From the NCBI RefSeq assembly GCF_020905295.1, contig NZ_JAJJMM010000001.1:5890001-5954000 (forward strand): 64,000 nucleotides of DNA, written 5' to 3'. The notes beneath the pieces were generated by a model that saw nothing but the letters and a program-made list of their open reading frames with translations, was not told where the DNA came from and searched no databases. The DNA comes from Flavobacterium piscisymbiosum. GTDB taxonomy: Bacteria; Bacteroidota; Bacteroidia; Flavobacteriales; Flavobacteriaceae. Both the position numbers and the translations under genes were made by a program. Within the stretch, counting starts at the first letter, position 1; each line of letters opens with the position of its first letter. Shown here piece after piece: positions 54,741-64,000 of this stretch.

Positions 54741-55085
54741 ATGATACAAATTTACCATAACCCACGTTGCGGAAAATCAAGAAATTGCCTGGCTTTTATC
54801 GAGCAAACCAATCAGCAATATGAAATCATTCCGTACCTGACAGAAACTCCCTCTTTTGATGAATTAAAAGCATTACTGGAGAAATTAAATTTACAACCAA
54901 TTGAATTAGTTCGAACTAAAGAAAAAATATGGATCGAAAATTATAAAGGAAAAGAATTAACGAATGACCAAATCGTTCAGACTATGATTGATAATCCTAT
55001 TTTAATAGAACGCCCGATTGTTATAAAAGACGGGAAAGCTATTATTGGAAGAGATTTAGACAAAATGGCTTCTTTTTTAGATTGA
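54741..55085 (+). CDS. arsC: ArsC/Spx-family thioredoxin-fold reductase
   Basis: 114 residues from the ATG giving MIQIYHNPRC, the normal family start. The active-site block HNPRCGKSRN has Cys10, and the RPIV block is conserved in ArsC. It could be a glutaredoxin-coupled arsenate reductase, though no ars operon is adjacent, so a general Spx/ArsC role is possible. Confidence 0.85.
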   Translation: MIQIYHNPRCGKSRNCLAFIEQTNQQYEIIPYLTETPSFDELKALLEKLNLQPIELVRTKEKIWIENYKGKELTNDQIVQTMIDNPILIERPIVIKDGKAIIGRDLDKMASFLD

Positions 55086-55179
55086 TTATAAAGAGTATTA
55101 TTAACATTTTTTTGTGATTTCTCTCTTTAAACCAAAAGGTACATTTGCGGTCTAAAAGAAAAAGAAACCAAAAATTAAA

Positions 55180-57696
55180 ATGAAAAAAATCAAATTTGCT
55201 GTATTGCTTGTAATGCTATTTACAAGTTTTTACAATTATGCCCAACAAGGACCACCAGCCAATAACAAAGTAAAAGTTACAGGAAAAGTTTTCGAAAAAA
55301 TAAGCAAACAGCCTCTTGAATACGCGACTATTTCGATCACAGCGCCAAATGACACTAAAGTTATTGCTGGCGGAATCACAAATCCTAAAGGGGAATTTGA
55401 TGTAGCGGTTGCTCCCGGAACTTATGATATAAAAGTTGAATTTATTTCGTTTAAAGCATCTGAAATTAAAGGCAGAACAATTCAGGGCGACACCAATTTA
55501 GGCGTTGTAAATTTATCTGAAGATGCAGCACAACTAAATGAAGTTGTAGTGCGCGCCGAAAAATCGACAGTAGAAATAAAACTGGATAAAAAAGTTTACA
55601 ATGTTGGTCAGGATATGATGGTAAAAGGCGGAACTGTAAGTGACGTTCTTGACAATGTACCATCTGTTTCTGTTGATACAGAAGGAAATGTAAGTTTAAG
55701 AGGAAGTGATAATATCAGGATTTTAATCGACGGAAGACCTTCAAATGCCATTAACGTTGCCGAAGCTTTACGTCAGCTTCCTGCCGATGCTATTGATAAA
55801 GTCGAAGTTATCACCAACCCATCTGCACGTTATGATGCCGAAGGAGGTTCAGGATTAATCAATATTATTCTTAAAAAAGGAAAAAATCAGGGATTAAACG
55901 GAACTTTTATTGCCTCAACTGGTATTCCTGAAACGTATGGCGCAAGTGCCAATTTGAACTATAAAACCGAAAAATTAAACTACTTTACTACTGCAGGATA
56001 CAACTACAGAACCAATGAAGGTGGCGGATTAACCAATACAGAGTATTTTAATGCCGACAAAACGCCTAAAGGTTATTTAGATGAAGATCGTGATACTAAA
56101 AGAACCAACGAAGGATTCAACGGAAGAGCGGGTATAGAATGGACTGTAGCACCAAATACATACTGGAAAAATGCTATTAATTACCAAAAAAGCAACGGAA
56201 ATACCAGAGACTTGATTAACTACAATAATTTTGACGCTAATCATGCTTTTACAGGAACTTCTTTCCGTTTAAATAATGGAGATACCGATAGTGAAAACGT
56301 AGAATATACTTCAAATTTAATCAAAAATTTCAACGATAAAGGACACAAACTTACTGCCGATTTATCGGTTTCAAGAAATACAGATGACAGTAACAGTCTT
56401 ATTACAGCATCACCAAATTTTAATAATACTTTAAACGATCAGGTTCAAAAACAAATACAATTTCAGGCTGATTATGTTTTACCATTAGGCGAAGGAAGTC
56501 AGTTTGAAGCCGGATATAAAGGTAGTTTTGGCGACCTGAATAACCAATATATAATAACAGACAATTTGGGTAATCCAGATCCAAAATTATCTAACACCTT
56601 AGAATACAAAGAAAACATCAACGCGATTTACACGCAATATGGTTTCAAAGTAAACAAATTCTCTTATTTATTTGGTTTGCGTTGGGAAGACACCAACATT
56701 CAGGTGAACTTATTAGACAATAGCGATTTCAATACTAAGAAATACAACAACTTATTTCCTAGTGCTTTTATTGGTTACGAAATTTCAGATCAAAGCAGCT
56801 TCTCAGCCAGCTACAGTAAACGTTTATCACGACCTAGAGGACGTTTCATGAACCCTGCAACAAATTACTCCAGTAACGTAAATATCTTTCAGGGAAATCC
56901 TGATTTAGATCCTTCTTTAACAGACAAATATGATATTGGATACATCAAACGTTGGGACAAACTAACTTTTAATACCTCAGCATATTTCGAAAACACAAAA
57001 GATGTTTTCAGTTTCGTAAGAACTCCTACAGGTGAAGTTGTAAATTCTGACGGTGAGGTTGTAACTCCTACACCAGAAAACCCAGTTAATGATGGAATTC
57101 CGGTTATTTTAAGCCGTCCAATTAACTTAGGAAGAGAACAAAAAATAGGGTTTGAATTTACACTGAATTATACACCATTCAAAAAATGGAGAGTAAACAG
57201 TAATTTCAATATTTACAACGTAAAAACTACCGGAGAAAACACGTACAATGATTCTAAAGGAAACGTTGTTGTACAAAATCTGGACAATCAAGCCACAACA
57301 TGGTTTGCAAGAATCAACTCTAAGCTAACTTTACCATACAAAATTGACTGGCAATTAAGCGGAGTTTACAATGGAGAGCAAAAAACAGCTCAGGGTAAAA
57401 ACCTTGGACAATTTGCAATGAACACCGCTTTTAGTAAAGATGTCTTAAAAGACAAAGCTACAATCGCATTCAATATTAGTGATATTTTCAACTCAAGAAT
57501 CATGAAGTCGTATACTTACCTTCAAAACGACACCACTCTTGAGAGCCAGACATCATATGGTGAAATGCAATTCCGTAAACGTCAATTCAATTTGTCTTTT
57601 ACGTATCGTTTCAACAAGCCTAAAAACGAAAGAGAAAAGAACGGAGCTCCTAAAAATGATGGTGGCGGAGACGGCGGAGGAGAATTTCCTGGATAA
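55180..57696 (+). CDS. TonB-dependent outer-membrane beta-barrel receptor
   Basis: 838 residues. Signal peptide (to YAQQ), a carboxypeptidase-like regulatory domain at about 33-115 (VTGKVFEKISKQPLEYATI, split), a plug domain at about 118-220 (GGTVSDVLDNVPSVSVDTEGNVSLRG, split) and a C-terminal beta-barrel. The end is Asn/Gly-rich. No SusD partner follows, so it is an isolated receptor; the substrate is unknown. Confidence 0.88.
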   Translation: MKKIKFAVLLVMLFTSFYNYAQQGPPANNKVKVTGKVFEKISKQPLEYATISITAPNDTKVIAGGITNPKGEFDVAVAPGTYDIKVEFISFKASEIKGRTIQGDTNLGVVNLSEDAAQLNEVVVRAEKSTVEIKLDKKVYNVGQDMMVKGGTVSDVLDNVPSVSVDTEGNVSLRGSDNIRILIDGRPSNAINVAEALRQLPADAIDKVEVITNPSARYDAEGGSGLINIILKKGKNQGLNGTFIASTGIPETYGASANLNYKTEKLNYFTTAGYNYRTNEGGGLTNTEYFNADKTPKGYLDEDRDTKRTNEGFNGRAGIEWTVAPNTYWKNAINYQKSNGNTRDLINYNNFDANHAFTGTSFRLNNGDTDSENVEYTSNLIKNFNDKGHKLTADLSVSRNTDDSNSLITASPNFNNTLNDQVQKQIQFQADYVLPLGEGSQFEAGYKGSFGDLNNQYIITDNLGNPDPKLSNTLEYKENINAIYTQYGFKVNKFSYLFGLRWEDTNIQVNLLDNSDFNTKKYNNLFPSAFIGYEISDQSSFSASYSKRLSRPRGRFMNPATNYSSNVNIFQGNPDLDPSLTDKYDIGYIKRWDKLTFNTSAYFENTKDVFSFVRTPTGEVVNSDGEVVTPTPENPVNDGIPVILSRPINLGREQKIGFEFTLNYTPFKKWRVNSNFNIYNVKTTGENTYNDSKGNVVVQNLDNQATTWFARINSKLTLPYKIDWQLSGVYNGEQKTAQGKNLGQFAMNTAFSKDVLKDKATIAFNISDIFNSRIMKSYTYLQNDTTLESQTSYGEMQFRKRQFNLSFTYRFNKPKNEREKNGAPKNDGGGDGGGEFPG

Positions 57697-57702
57697 CACT
57701 TC

Positions 57703-57980
57703 GTTAAATTCCAAAAATAAAAAATTCCAAATTCCAATCTCATTGGATAAATTCCAAAATTTAAAATCCAAATTCCAATTTAAAAGTTGGAATTTGGATT
57801 TTTTTTTATAAACTCTAAATGTTGTTGAAAACATACTATATCTACATTTTTTTTTAAGCAAAGAACACAAAGAATGCAAAGCTAAATCAACATAAAGCTT
57901 TGCGTCCCGACGCTTCGGGATGCCTTTTATAAAAAGCTAATAATAAGAAAACCATAGCGTTCTTTGCGGTAAATTTTTTC
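57703..57980. repeat. Cluster of dispersed repeats (copy 3 and related)
   Basis: Contains aattccaaattccaat / attggaatttgg hairpins (57712-57800) and a gcaaag-type inverted repeat (aaagaacacaaagaatgcaaag ... gttctttgcgg, 57850-57975) related to the element at 42334-42449. No gene is seen in this stretch. Confidence 0.6.
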
Positions 57981-58029
57981 TTTCTGTATAGGTTTTGGAT
58001 TTTTTTATTTTTGGAATTTCATTTATTTG

Positions 58030-58070
58030 CATAAAAAAAAGGACTCGTAAAAACGGGTCCTTTTTTTATG
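58030..58070. terminator. Terminator between receptor and small membrane protein
   Basis: Stem aaaaaggactcg / cgggtccttttt. Confidence 0.7.
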
Positions 58071-58084
58071 AAGTCAACTTAAAA

Positions 58085-58255
58085 TTAAATTGCTTGTTCT
58101 GCTTTTTTCTTTGCTCTTTTCTCTTTGATAAGTTCCCAGCTTGCTCCCGTAACCCAATAAGATACGAAACCAACTAAGAAAAACATCAACCAAAACCCTA
58201 TAGTTAGTATGGTCAAGAAAAGTAAAAAGCCTAAGTACTGTGAAAATTCAAACAT
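58085..58255 (-). CDS. Small membrane protein, 56 aa
   Basis: From the ATG giving MFEFSQYLGF; one long hydrophobic hairpin (residues 6-40) and a Lys/Ala-rich cytoplasmic tail. A short conserved-looking flavobacterial protein of unknown function. Confidence 0.6.
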   Translation of the reverse strand: MFEFSQYLGFLLFLTILTIGFWLMFFLVGFVSYWVTGASWELIKEKRAKKKAEQAI

Positions 58256-58419
58256 GTTTTCCGGAATTTTTGAATGTAACGACAAATGTATGTTTTATAT
58301 TTTTCCTTAGCAATAAAAACTAAATCAATTTTCATAAAATCACAATAATCCGTATATTTAAACTCATTTTAAATAAGGGATTTTTTCGATTATTATTTAA
58401 CTAGCTAAATTATAAGAAC

Positions 58420-58530
58420 ATGAGTGTTTTCAGGAGCTGATTCCTGCTGTCCACTATATCTTTTGTGTCCGCCGCCGCGGACACAAAAGGATGCCGCTCC
58501 CATCAGGGCTAGGTCAATAGTTTTCAAAAA
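58420..58530. repeat. Dispersed hairpin repeat upstream of fumC
   Basis: The stem cttttgtgtccg / cggacacaaaag is embedded in ggagctgattcctgctgtcc ... catcagggctagg, a sequence seen as a dispersed intergenic element in flavobacteria. No gene is seen in the 389-bp gap before fumC. Confidence 0.6.
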
Positions 58531-58674
58531 GAAGTTTCTATTAACTAAAGAAATAGTAAGCATACCAGTAAAAAATCCGTGTAAATCCGCGTCACAAAGT
58601 AAATCTGTTTCATCAGCGTTCCATTTACCATACAAACATTAAACAACAAACAATAATCACACATATATAACATC

Positions 58675-60060
58675 ATGAAATACAGAATAGAAAAAGACAC
58701 TATGGGCGAAGTACAAGTCCCAGCCGATAAATATTGGGGAGCACAAACAGAACGTTCCCGTAACAATTTCAAAATTGGCGCTTCGGCCTCAATGCCACAA
58801 GAAATCATCGAAGGATTTGCTTACCTAAAAAAAGCCGCCGCATACGCCAATGCCGATTTAGGCGTTTTACCTACCGAAAAACGTGACGCTATTGCAGCCG
58901 TTTGCGACGAAATTCTTGCCGGACAACTTAAAGATGAATTTCCATTGGTAATTTGGCAAACCGGTTCAGGAACACAAAGCAACATGAATGTAAACGAAGT
59001 GGTTGCCAATCGTGCACAAGTTTTAAAAGGATTCAATATTGGCGAAGGTGAACCATTTATCAAAGCCAATGATGATGTAAACAAATCGCAATCATCAAAC
59101 GACACCTTCCCTACTGCTATGCATATTGCAGCGTATAAAATGGTAATCGAAACTACTATTCCCGGAGTCGAAAAACTGCACGCTACTTTAGCTGCGAAAG
59201 CAACCGAGTTCAAAGATGTTGTAAAAATTGGACGTACGCACCTTATGGATGCTACTCCTCTAACTTTAGGACAAGAAATTTCAGGTTACGCCGCTCAATT
59301 ATCTTTTGGATTAAAAGCGCTAAAAAATACATTATCTCATTTATCAGAAATTGCTCTTGGAGGAACCGCAGTAGGAACGGGACTAAATACGCCAAAAGGT
59401 TATGATGTAAAAGTTGCCGAATACATCGCAAAATTTACCAATCTACCTTTTGTAACTGCCGAGAATAAGTTTGAAGCTCTGGCAGCACACGATGCGATCG
59501 TAGAAACACACGGAGCCTTAAAACAACTAGCTGTTTCATTAAACAAAATAGCAAACGATATTAGAATGTTAGCTTCAGGGCCACGTTCCGGAATTGGAGA
59601 AATTCATATTCCAGAAAACGAACCAGGATCCTCAATCATGCCCGGAAAAGTAAATCCAACGCAATGCGAAGCCTTAACAATGGTTTGCGCACAAGTAATA
59701 GGAAATGATATGGCAATTGCCGTGGGCGGAATGCAGGGACATTATGAACTTAATGTTTTTAAACCTGTTATGGCAGCAAACTTCCTGCAATCAGCAAGAT
59801 TATTGGGAGATGCCTGCGTTTCATTCGACGAACATTGCGCTCAGGGAATCGCGCCCAACTACAAACGCATCAAGGAACTGGTAGACAATTCATTAATGTT
59901 AGTTACGGCTTTAAACACTAAAATAGGATACTACAAAGCAGCCGAGATCGCCCAAACCGCACACAAAAACGGAACAACTCTTAAAGACGAAGCGGTTCGT
60001 TTGGGTTATGTAACTCCAGAAGATTTTGATAGCTGGGTAAAACCAGAGGAAATGGTTTAA
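58675..60060 (+). CDS. fumC: Class II fumarate hydratase
   Basis: 461 residues. Signature [11 protein letters not shown] (around 317-327) and the HPNDDVN-equivalent [14 protein letters not shown] block. Tetrameric iron-independent fumarase of the TCA cycle, converting fumarate to malate. Followed by a terminator. Confidence 0.93.
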   Translation: MKYRIEKDTMGEVQVPADKYWGAQTERSRNNFKIGASASMPQEIIEGFAYLKKAAAYANADLGVLPTEKRDAIAAVCDEILAGQLKDEFPLVIWQTGSGTQSNMNVNEVVANRAQVLKGFNIGEGEPFIKANDDVNKSQSSNDTFPTAMHIAAYKMVIETTIPGVEKLHATLAAKATEFKDVVKIGRTHLMDATPLTLGQEISGYAAQLSFGLKALKNTLSHLSEIALGGTAVGTGLNTPKGYDVKVAEYIAKFTNLPFVTAENKFEALAAHDAIVETHGALKQLAVSLNKIANDIRMLASGPRSGIGEIHIPENEPGSSIMPGKVNPTQCEALTMVCAQVIGNDMAIAVGGMQGHYELNVFKPVMAANFLQSARLLGDACVSFDEHCAQGIAPNYKRIKELVDNSLMLVTALNTKIGYYKAAEIAQTAHKNGTTLKDEAVRLGYVTPEDFDSWVKPEEMV

Positions 60061-60066
60061 AAAAAA

Positions 60067-60175
60067 TTATGAGTTATGAGTTATGAGTTAAAGTAAAAAA
60101 GCAGAAGATTAAAAAAAATCTTCTGCTTTTTTATTATTTCTAAAAGTTACAATTCATAACTCATAACTCACAACT
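60067..60175. repeat. Nested inverted repeats and terminator
   Basis: The inner hairpin aaaaaagcagaagatt / aatcttctgctttttt (60097-60133) is a terminator. Outer arms gagttatgagttatgag (60070-60087) and ctcataactcacaac-type sequence (60158-60175) form a second inverted repeat around it, between convergent genes. Confidence 0.65.
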
Positions 60176-60180
60176 TCCTC

Positions 60181-61383
60181 CTATTTTCCGTCTACGTAAT
60201 CTTGTAAATAACTAAACCTCTCGGTTAACTTTCCGTTTTCTGTTATTTTGGCGCGTTGCAGAATTCCATCTTTATCTCCATTAAAGAAAGCAGGAATTAC
60301 ATGTTCCATAAATTGCTCTCCAAAGCCTTCGCTGGCATCTTTTGGGATTTCACATGGCAAATTATCTACTGCCATTACCACCACTGCTGCCGGGTGAAAA
60401 ACCTCAACCTCTTTGTCTTCTAAAGGAAAATAGCCATAGATAGGTTCTTCAATTGTCGAAGAACGCAAAGTACACGCGATTGGACCGTTAACATCACAAG
60501 AAATATCAGCCACAACTTTTAGTTTGCAATCACTGGCATTCAGCATTTCTCTCGATAAAATCATTGGGGCTCCGGTTGCATAAAAATGTCCTGCGAAATA
60601 AATATCCGTGACTTTAGTAAACTTTTCAAAATCAGAAACATATTCATCAGGATGTGCTACAAAATCATTAAAATCCTTTTCAACACCATCTATTCTTTTA
60701 TTGTATTCTAAAACATCCAACTGAACATACACAGGTTGTGCATAATTTTTGGTTAAATAATTTTCGACCGTAATTTCTTTTACTTTTATAGCATCAAGAA
60801 TTTCTTTGGCACCACTCCCCACTTTTCCGGTTCCGGTAATTACAAATTTTAATGCTGGTAAATTAAGACGTTTCAAATGCGCGATTAAGGCATCTTTTCC
60901 GGCAAGAGTTTCAGCTTTTGGTAATTTAAACAATTCGAATTTTATCCCAAAAGCACGTATTCCGTTATAAACACCAACCATTCCGGCGTATTTTCCAAAA
61001 CCAATTAAACGGCGATTTTGATCATCAACAATAGTTTCGTGATCATACAAATCGATATTTTTTTCTAAAATTGCTTTCAACAATTTCTGGTTATAAGGCT
61101 GCTTTTTAATCGTATGAGAAAAAAAGAAATAGGCTTTATTTGCAATCAAGCTGTCTACAGGAACTTCTTTTACTCCAAATAAAACATCAGAACCGGAAAC
61201 ATCGTCTGTCACAGTGATTCCCATACTTTTATATTGAACATCAGAAAAAATCCTTATATCAGAACTTTCTACCTCAACAACAGCATCATGATACGTTTGT
61301 TTCAGTTTTGCAAGTTCATTTGGTGAAAATACAACACGTCGATCCGGTGGATTTTTTCTTTCTTTTATAATTCCAAATTTCAT
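60181..61383 (-). CDS. NAD(P)-dependent oxidoreductase, AlaDH/saccharopine-DH-like
   Basis: 400 residues. The N-terminal domain resembles alanine dehydrogenase/transhydrogenase (KERKNPPDRRVVFSP). A Rossmann segment with TGTGKVGSG is at about 183-191. Similar to lysine-forming saccharopine dehydrogenases by general layout; the substrate is uncertain. Monocistronic. Confidence 0.7.
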   Translation of the reverse strand: MKFGIIKERKNPPDRRVVFSPNELAKLKQTYHDAVVEVESSDIRIFSDVQYKSMGITVTDDVSGSDVLFGVKEVPVDSLIANKAYFFFSHTIKKQPYNQKLLKAILEKNIDLYDHETIVDDQNRRLIGFGKYAGMVGVYNGIRAFGIKFELFKLPKAETLAGKDALIAHLKRLNLPALKFVITGTGKVGSGAKEILDAIKVKEITVENYLTKNYAQPVYVQLDVLEYNKRIDGVEKDFNDFVAHPDEYVSDFEKFTKVTDIYFAGHFYATGAPMILSREMLNASDCKLKVVADISCDVNGPIACTLRSSTIEEPIYGYFPLEDKEVEVFHPAAVVVMAVDNLPCEIPKDASEGFGEQFMEHVIPAFFNGDKDGILQRAKITENGKLTERFSYLQDYVDGK

Positions 61384-61620
61384 TTATAGCGGATTAAAAT
61401 AATTATTAATATAACTTTTTAACTTCAATTTGTTTCAAATATAACAAATTTAGTTAAAGTTTTGTTGTGAAAATACAATTTAGAATGTTTTAAAACCGTT
61501 AAAAGCTGAATAACAATCAACTAATTAAACTACGTCTTAATATTTTGTTAAAATACTCTTTTTAAACAGTAAAAAAAGACAAAACATAAATATTGAATTC
61601 TATATATTTGTTTTTAAAGA

Positions 61621-62826
61621 ATGATGAAAATGAGCCTCCTTAAAAAAACAAATATACCACAAATACTTTTCTCAATACTAGTTTTAACCTCTTGTGGTAA
61701 AGACAAAAAAACACAAACAGATACAACGCAAGAAGTCGAAGATACTTTACCTAAAATGAAACCGTTAGCGAATGAAACTAAAATTTCACAAGCTTATATA
61801 AATTCAGTTGCCGGAAGAATAAACCATTTTTATACTAAAAACTGGCAGAACAATAGCATGAACGGAAGTTTTTTAGTGGCCAAAAATGGTCAGATAATCT
61901 TTGAAAGATATAATGGTTTTGCCAATAAAAACGAAGGAACAAAGATTACAGCCGAAACTCCGGTGCAAATTGCTTCTGTAAGCAAAGTTTTGACTGCAAC
62001 CGCAGTTTTAAAATTGGTTAATGCCGGTAAAATCGATTTGGACCAAAAAGTAAATACGATTTTAAAAACATTTCCTTACCCGGATTGTACGATTCGAATG
62101 TTATTATCTCACAGAAGCGGAATGCGTAATTACGCTTATTTTACAGACAGAGACAAGTCGGTTTGGGACAGACACAATCAACTGACCAATAAAGATATTC
62201 TTGATATTTTAGCTACAAAAGATATTGGATTAGAAGCTAAAACCGGAACACGTTTTAGTTATTGCAATACCAATTATGCAATGCTTGCGCTTATTATCGA
62301 AAAAATTACGGGGCTATCATACAAAGAAGCGATGTCTCAAATGATTTTTAAACCTTTAGGCATGACACATACCTATGTTTTTGATGATGATAAGGACAGA
62401 AAAAAAATTGTTCCTTCCTATAAAGGTAATGGTGTCGAAATTGGTTTTGATTACCTGGACAATGTTTACGGAGATAAAAACGTATTTTCGACTGCGAGAG
62501 ATCTTTTAAAATTTGACCGTGCCAGAAATGCTCCCGGATTTTTAAAACCTGAAATTTTAAAACAAGTTTATACCGGTTATAGTAATGAAAGAAAAGGCAC
62601 AAAAAACTACGGTTTAGGAATTAGAATGATCAATTGGGAAACCGGACAAAACTATTATTTCCATAACGGTTGGTGGCATGGTAATACGTCATCGTATATT
62701 CCGTTAATGAAAGAGCATGTTACCATAATTGCTTTATCCAATAAAATGACAACGAAGACCTATGCGGTGCGTAAACTGGCTCCTATTTTTGGTGATTATC
62801 CGTTTAATTTCAAGGATGAAGAATAA
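61621..62826 (+). CDS. Serine beta-lactamase-like hydrolase, lipoprotein
   Basis: 401 residues. Lipobox LTSC25; SxxK at S119-x-x-K122 (SVSK), Y-x-N in YCNTNYA and a late HNGWWHGN block typical of the third class-C-like motif (HTG). This is a class C beta-lactamase/DD-peptidase-like fold; peptidoglycan or ester hydrolysis are possible and antibiotic resistance is not implied. Ends just before ssrA. Confidence 0.85.
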   Translation: MMKMSLLKKTNIPQILFSILVLTSCGKDKKTQTDTTQEVEDTLPKMKPLANETKISQAYINSVAGRINHFYTKNWQNNSMNGSFLVAKNGQIIFERYNGFANKNEGTKITAETPVQIASVSKVLTATAVLKLVNAGKIDLDQKVNTILKTFPYPDCTIRMLLSHRSGMRNYAYFTDRDKSVWDRHNQLTNKDILDILATKDIGLEAKTGTRFSYCNTNYAMLALIIEKITGLSYKEAMSQMIFKPLGMTHTYVFDDDKDRKKIVPSYKGNGVEIGFDYLDNVYGDKNVFSTARDLLKFDRARNAPGFLKPEILKQVYTGYSNERKGTKNYGLGIRMINWETGQNYYFHNGWWHGNTSSYIPLMKEHVTIIALSNKMTTKTYAVRKLAPIFGDYPFNFKDEE

Positions 62827-62872
62827 TATTATTTTTCTGAAAAATTTATTACAAAACTAACTTCAAATAGTA

Positions 62873-62880
62873 TAAATTTG
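62873..62880 (+). promoter_or_regulatory. ssrA -7 box
   Basis: TAAATTTG, a perfect TAnnTTTG, 13 bp before the mature tmRNA 5' end. Confidence 0.65.
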
Positions 62881-62893
62881 CAAACTCATTTTT

Positions 62894-63287
62894 GGGGTCG
62901 ACTGGTTTTGACAGCAAGTCGAATTGAAAAGTAAGCACGTCGAGCATTGAGACCTTGCTCGTAAATATAAGATCTTACAATTTTACACGGCGAAAATAAC
63001 TACGCTTTAGCTGCATAATCCGAATTATAGTAAGATTAAGCCACGTCCCTATCAGATAGGGAAGCTGGATTCTCCTTGAAAGCCTTGGTTTGTGGCGGTC
63101 AGTCCAGGAGAACCGTAAAAATAGACCTAGATTTCCATGAGCTTCGGGTGGAGATCGAAATTAAGAAGATAAGTGTTGAGTGGTTGTTCCTGACCTAGCT
63201 TAACAACGAAAATCCAATCAGGAAATAAACGTGTAGAAAGCTCTTTAGTTGCTTGTTTGGACCCGGGTTCGATTCCCGGCGACTCCA
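62894..63287 (+). ncRNA. ssrA: tmRNA
   Basis: 5' GGGGTCG pairs with 3' CGACTCC around a T-arm ending in CCCGGGTTCGATTCCCGG, the tRNA-like domain. The tag frame runs 62989-63018 (GGC GAA AAT AAC TAC GCT TTA GCT GCA TAA), giving GENNYALAA, the flavobacterial tag. The genome reads A-CAA after CGACTCC, so CCA is not encoded. Length is 394 nt. It rescues stalled ribosomes. The 3' end is a common integration site. Confidence 0.95.
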
Positions 63288-63290
63288 CAA
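63265..63290. other. Probable attachment site at tmRNA 3' end
   Basis: The T-arm and acceptor end of ssrA (ggttcgattcccggcgactcc) lies 120 bp before an integrase reading away from it, the usual layout of an attL. The other end of the element is outside the window, so the duplicated att core cannot be seen. Confidence 0.45.
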
Positions 63291-63292
63291 AA

Positions 63293-63316
63293 AACCCCTG
63301 TTTTACAGGGGTTTAC
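63293..63316 (+). terminator. Terminator after ssrA
   Basis: Stem aaacccctg / caggggttt. Confidence 0.75.
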
Positions 63317-63411
63317 AATGAGTTTTTAAAACTCGAGAACAAAAAGTGAACAGAATTACAAATAATTGATTTAATGTCCCCGCAAACATTTTAATTTTTA
63401 AACAAATTAAA

Positions 63412-64000
63412 ATGAAATCAATTTACACAATCCCAAAGCTTGTCAAGTATGACGATGTTTCAAAGCCGTGGTTTGTCTTTTTTAGATATAGCGGCAAACT
63501 CTTCCGTTACAAATACGGAATAAACTACATTGCAAATCTTAAGAAAAGAGAAGCCGAAGCAAATATAATTTGTGATGCTTTACTTCAAAAACTCAAGGAA
63601 GGATGGAATCCAAATGTTCCGGATGTAGTAAATAATTTTAGCAGCCTGACGTTTAGCGAAGCTTTAGATTTTGCTATTGAAAAGAAAACGCCAAATCTAG
63701 GTAGCAAAACTCTTTGCGGTTATAAGAGCACAGTAAAATTCATAAAAGAAGCTTTAAAAGCTACTAATATGACGAAGCTTCTTGTAGCCGATACTAAAAG
63801 GATCCATATAAAATTAATTATTGAGAAAACAAAAGAGCAGCGAAAGTGGTCGAATAAGTCATTCAATAAAAATTTAGGTTATCTAAAGGCAATTTTGTCT
63901 GAACTGATGCAATGGGACATAATAGAGAATAACCCAGCGCACGGAATAAAATCTTTAAAGGTTGGCGAAATTACTGCTTTCACTCCGGCAACTGATGAAG
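63412..64000 (+). CDS. Tyrosine recombinase (integrase), 3'-truncated by window end
   Basis: The frame from this ATG is open to the last base (196 codons visible). The start, MKSIYTIPKLVKYDDVSKPW, is an arm-binding-like N-terminal segment with FFRYSGKLFRYKYG. A SAM-like core-binding domain follows (LTFSEALDFAIEKK and a TVKFIKEAL helix). The catalytic Arg/His/Tyr domain is beyond the window. It is typical of integrases of flavobacterial prophages or ICEs inserted at ssrA. Confidence 0.8.
   Translation, partial: MKSIYTIPKLVKYDDVSKPWFVFFRYSGKLFRYKYGINYIANLKKREAEANIICDALLQKLKEGWNPNVPDVVNNFSSLTFSEALDFAIEKKTPNLGSKTLCGYKSTVKFIKEALKATNMTKLLVADTKRIHIKLIIEKTKEQRKWSNKSFNKNLGYLKAILSELMQWDIIENNPAHGIKSLKVGEITAFTPATDE

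Noticed and set aside
61621..62826. Antibiotic-resistance beta-lactamase
   Set aside because: SxxK and Y-x-N motifs alone do not indicate this; the sequence fits a general serine hydrolase/DD-peptidase lipoprotein.

Overview
The window reads as chromosomal DNA of a Bacteroidota member, most likely Flavobacterium. The evidence is AT-rich sequence, Bacteroidota promoters (-7 box TAnnTTTG), a tmRNA whose tag decodes as GENNYALAA, several families of intergenic inverted repeats of the kind seen in flavobacteria, and gene content such as a LETM1-related protein, stand-alone MnmD, an outer-membrane beta-barrel receptor, and an ECF sigma operon with a secreted helical protein.

Layout. 0-3.2 kb: end of a DUF6493-like gene and a SWIM zinc-finger gene. 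3.4-7.8 kb: an XRE regulator convergent with a lone 1307-residue membrane P-loop NTPase (YobI/KAP type). 8-9.7 kb: TatD and an orphan gene among dispersed repeats. 9.9-21.3 kb: an RNA-repair island. 21.5-28 kb: a MarR-linked fatty-acid beta-oxidation operon (fadN-like, fadA, fadE-like) with a four-helix-bundle (IVP-type) gene inserted. 28-63 kb: mostly housekeeping and envelope genes (BCCT transporter, GH18, SodC, carbonic anhydrase plus SulP, dps/oxyR, mnmD, ilvE, ECF sigma operon, kup, RsmB-like, menE, TonB-type receptor, fumC, serine hydrolase). 62.9 kb to the end: ssrA followed at once by a tyrosine integrase that runs off the window, so a mobile element probably begins here.

The most interesting region is the RNA-repair island. 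On the minus strand lie a T4-Pnk-like 5' kinase/HAD 3' phosphatase, a stand-alone Pnkp-type RNA ligase, a Hen1-type 3'-terminal methyltransferase, a T4 Rnl1-type ligase, a small nucleotidyltransferase and a RING plus TerD-like protein. On the plus strand lie a stand-alone HD phosphohydrolase, a WYL regulator and a small membrane protein. Five copies of one 23-bp palindrome (half-sites ACTGCGCA and TGCGYAGT around a 7-bp spacer) sit 7-9 bp upstream of minus-strand -7 boxes. They precede hen1, rnl1, the nucleotidyltransferase and two stretches encoding tRNA-like RNAs. The tRNA-like RNAs have intact acceptor, D and T arms but carry insertions around the anticodon arm, and the 5' region of the RING gene also holds five copies of a 20-nt direct repeat. 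I read this as a coordinately regulated RNA-damage response with its own tRNA-like RNAs, which may be substrates, decoys or sensors. That function is inference.
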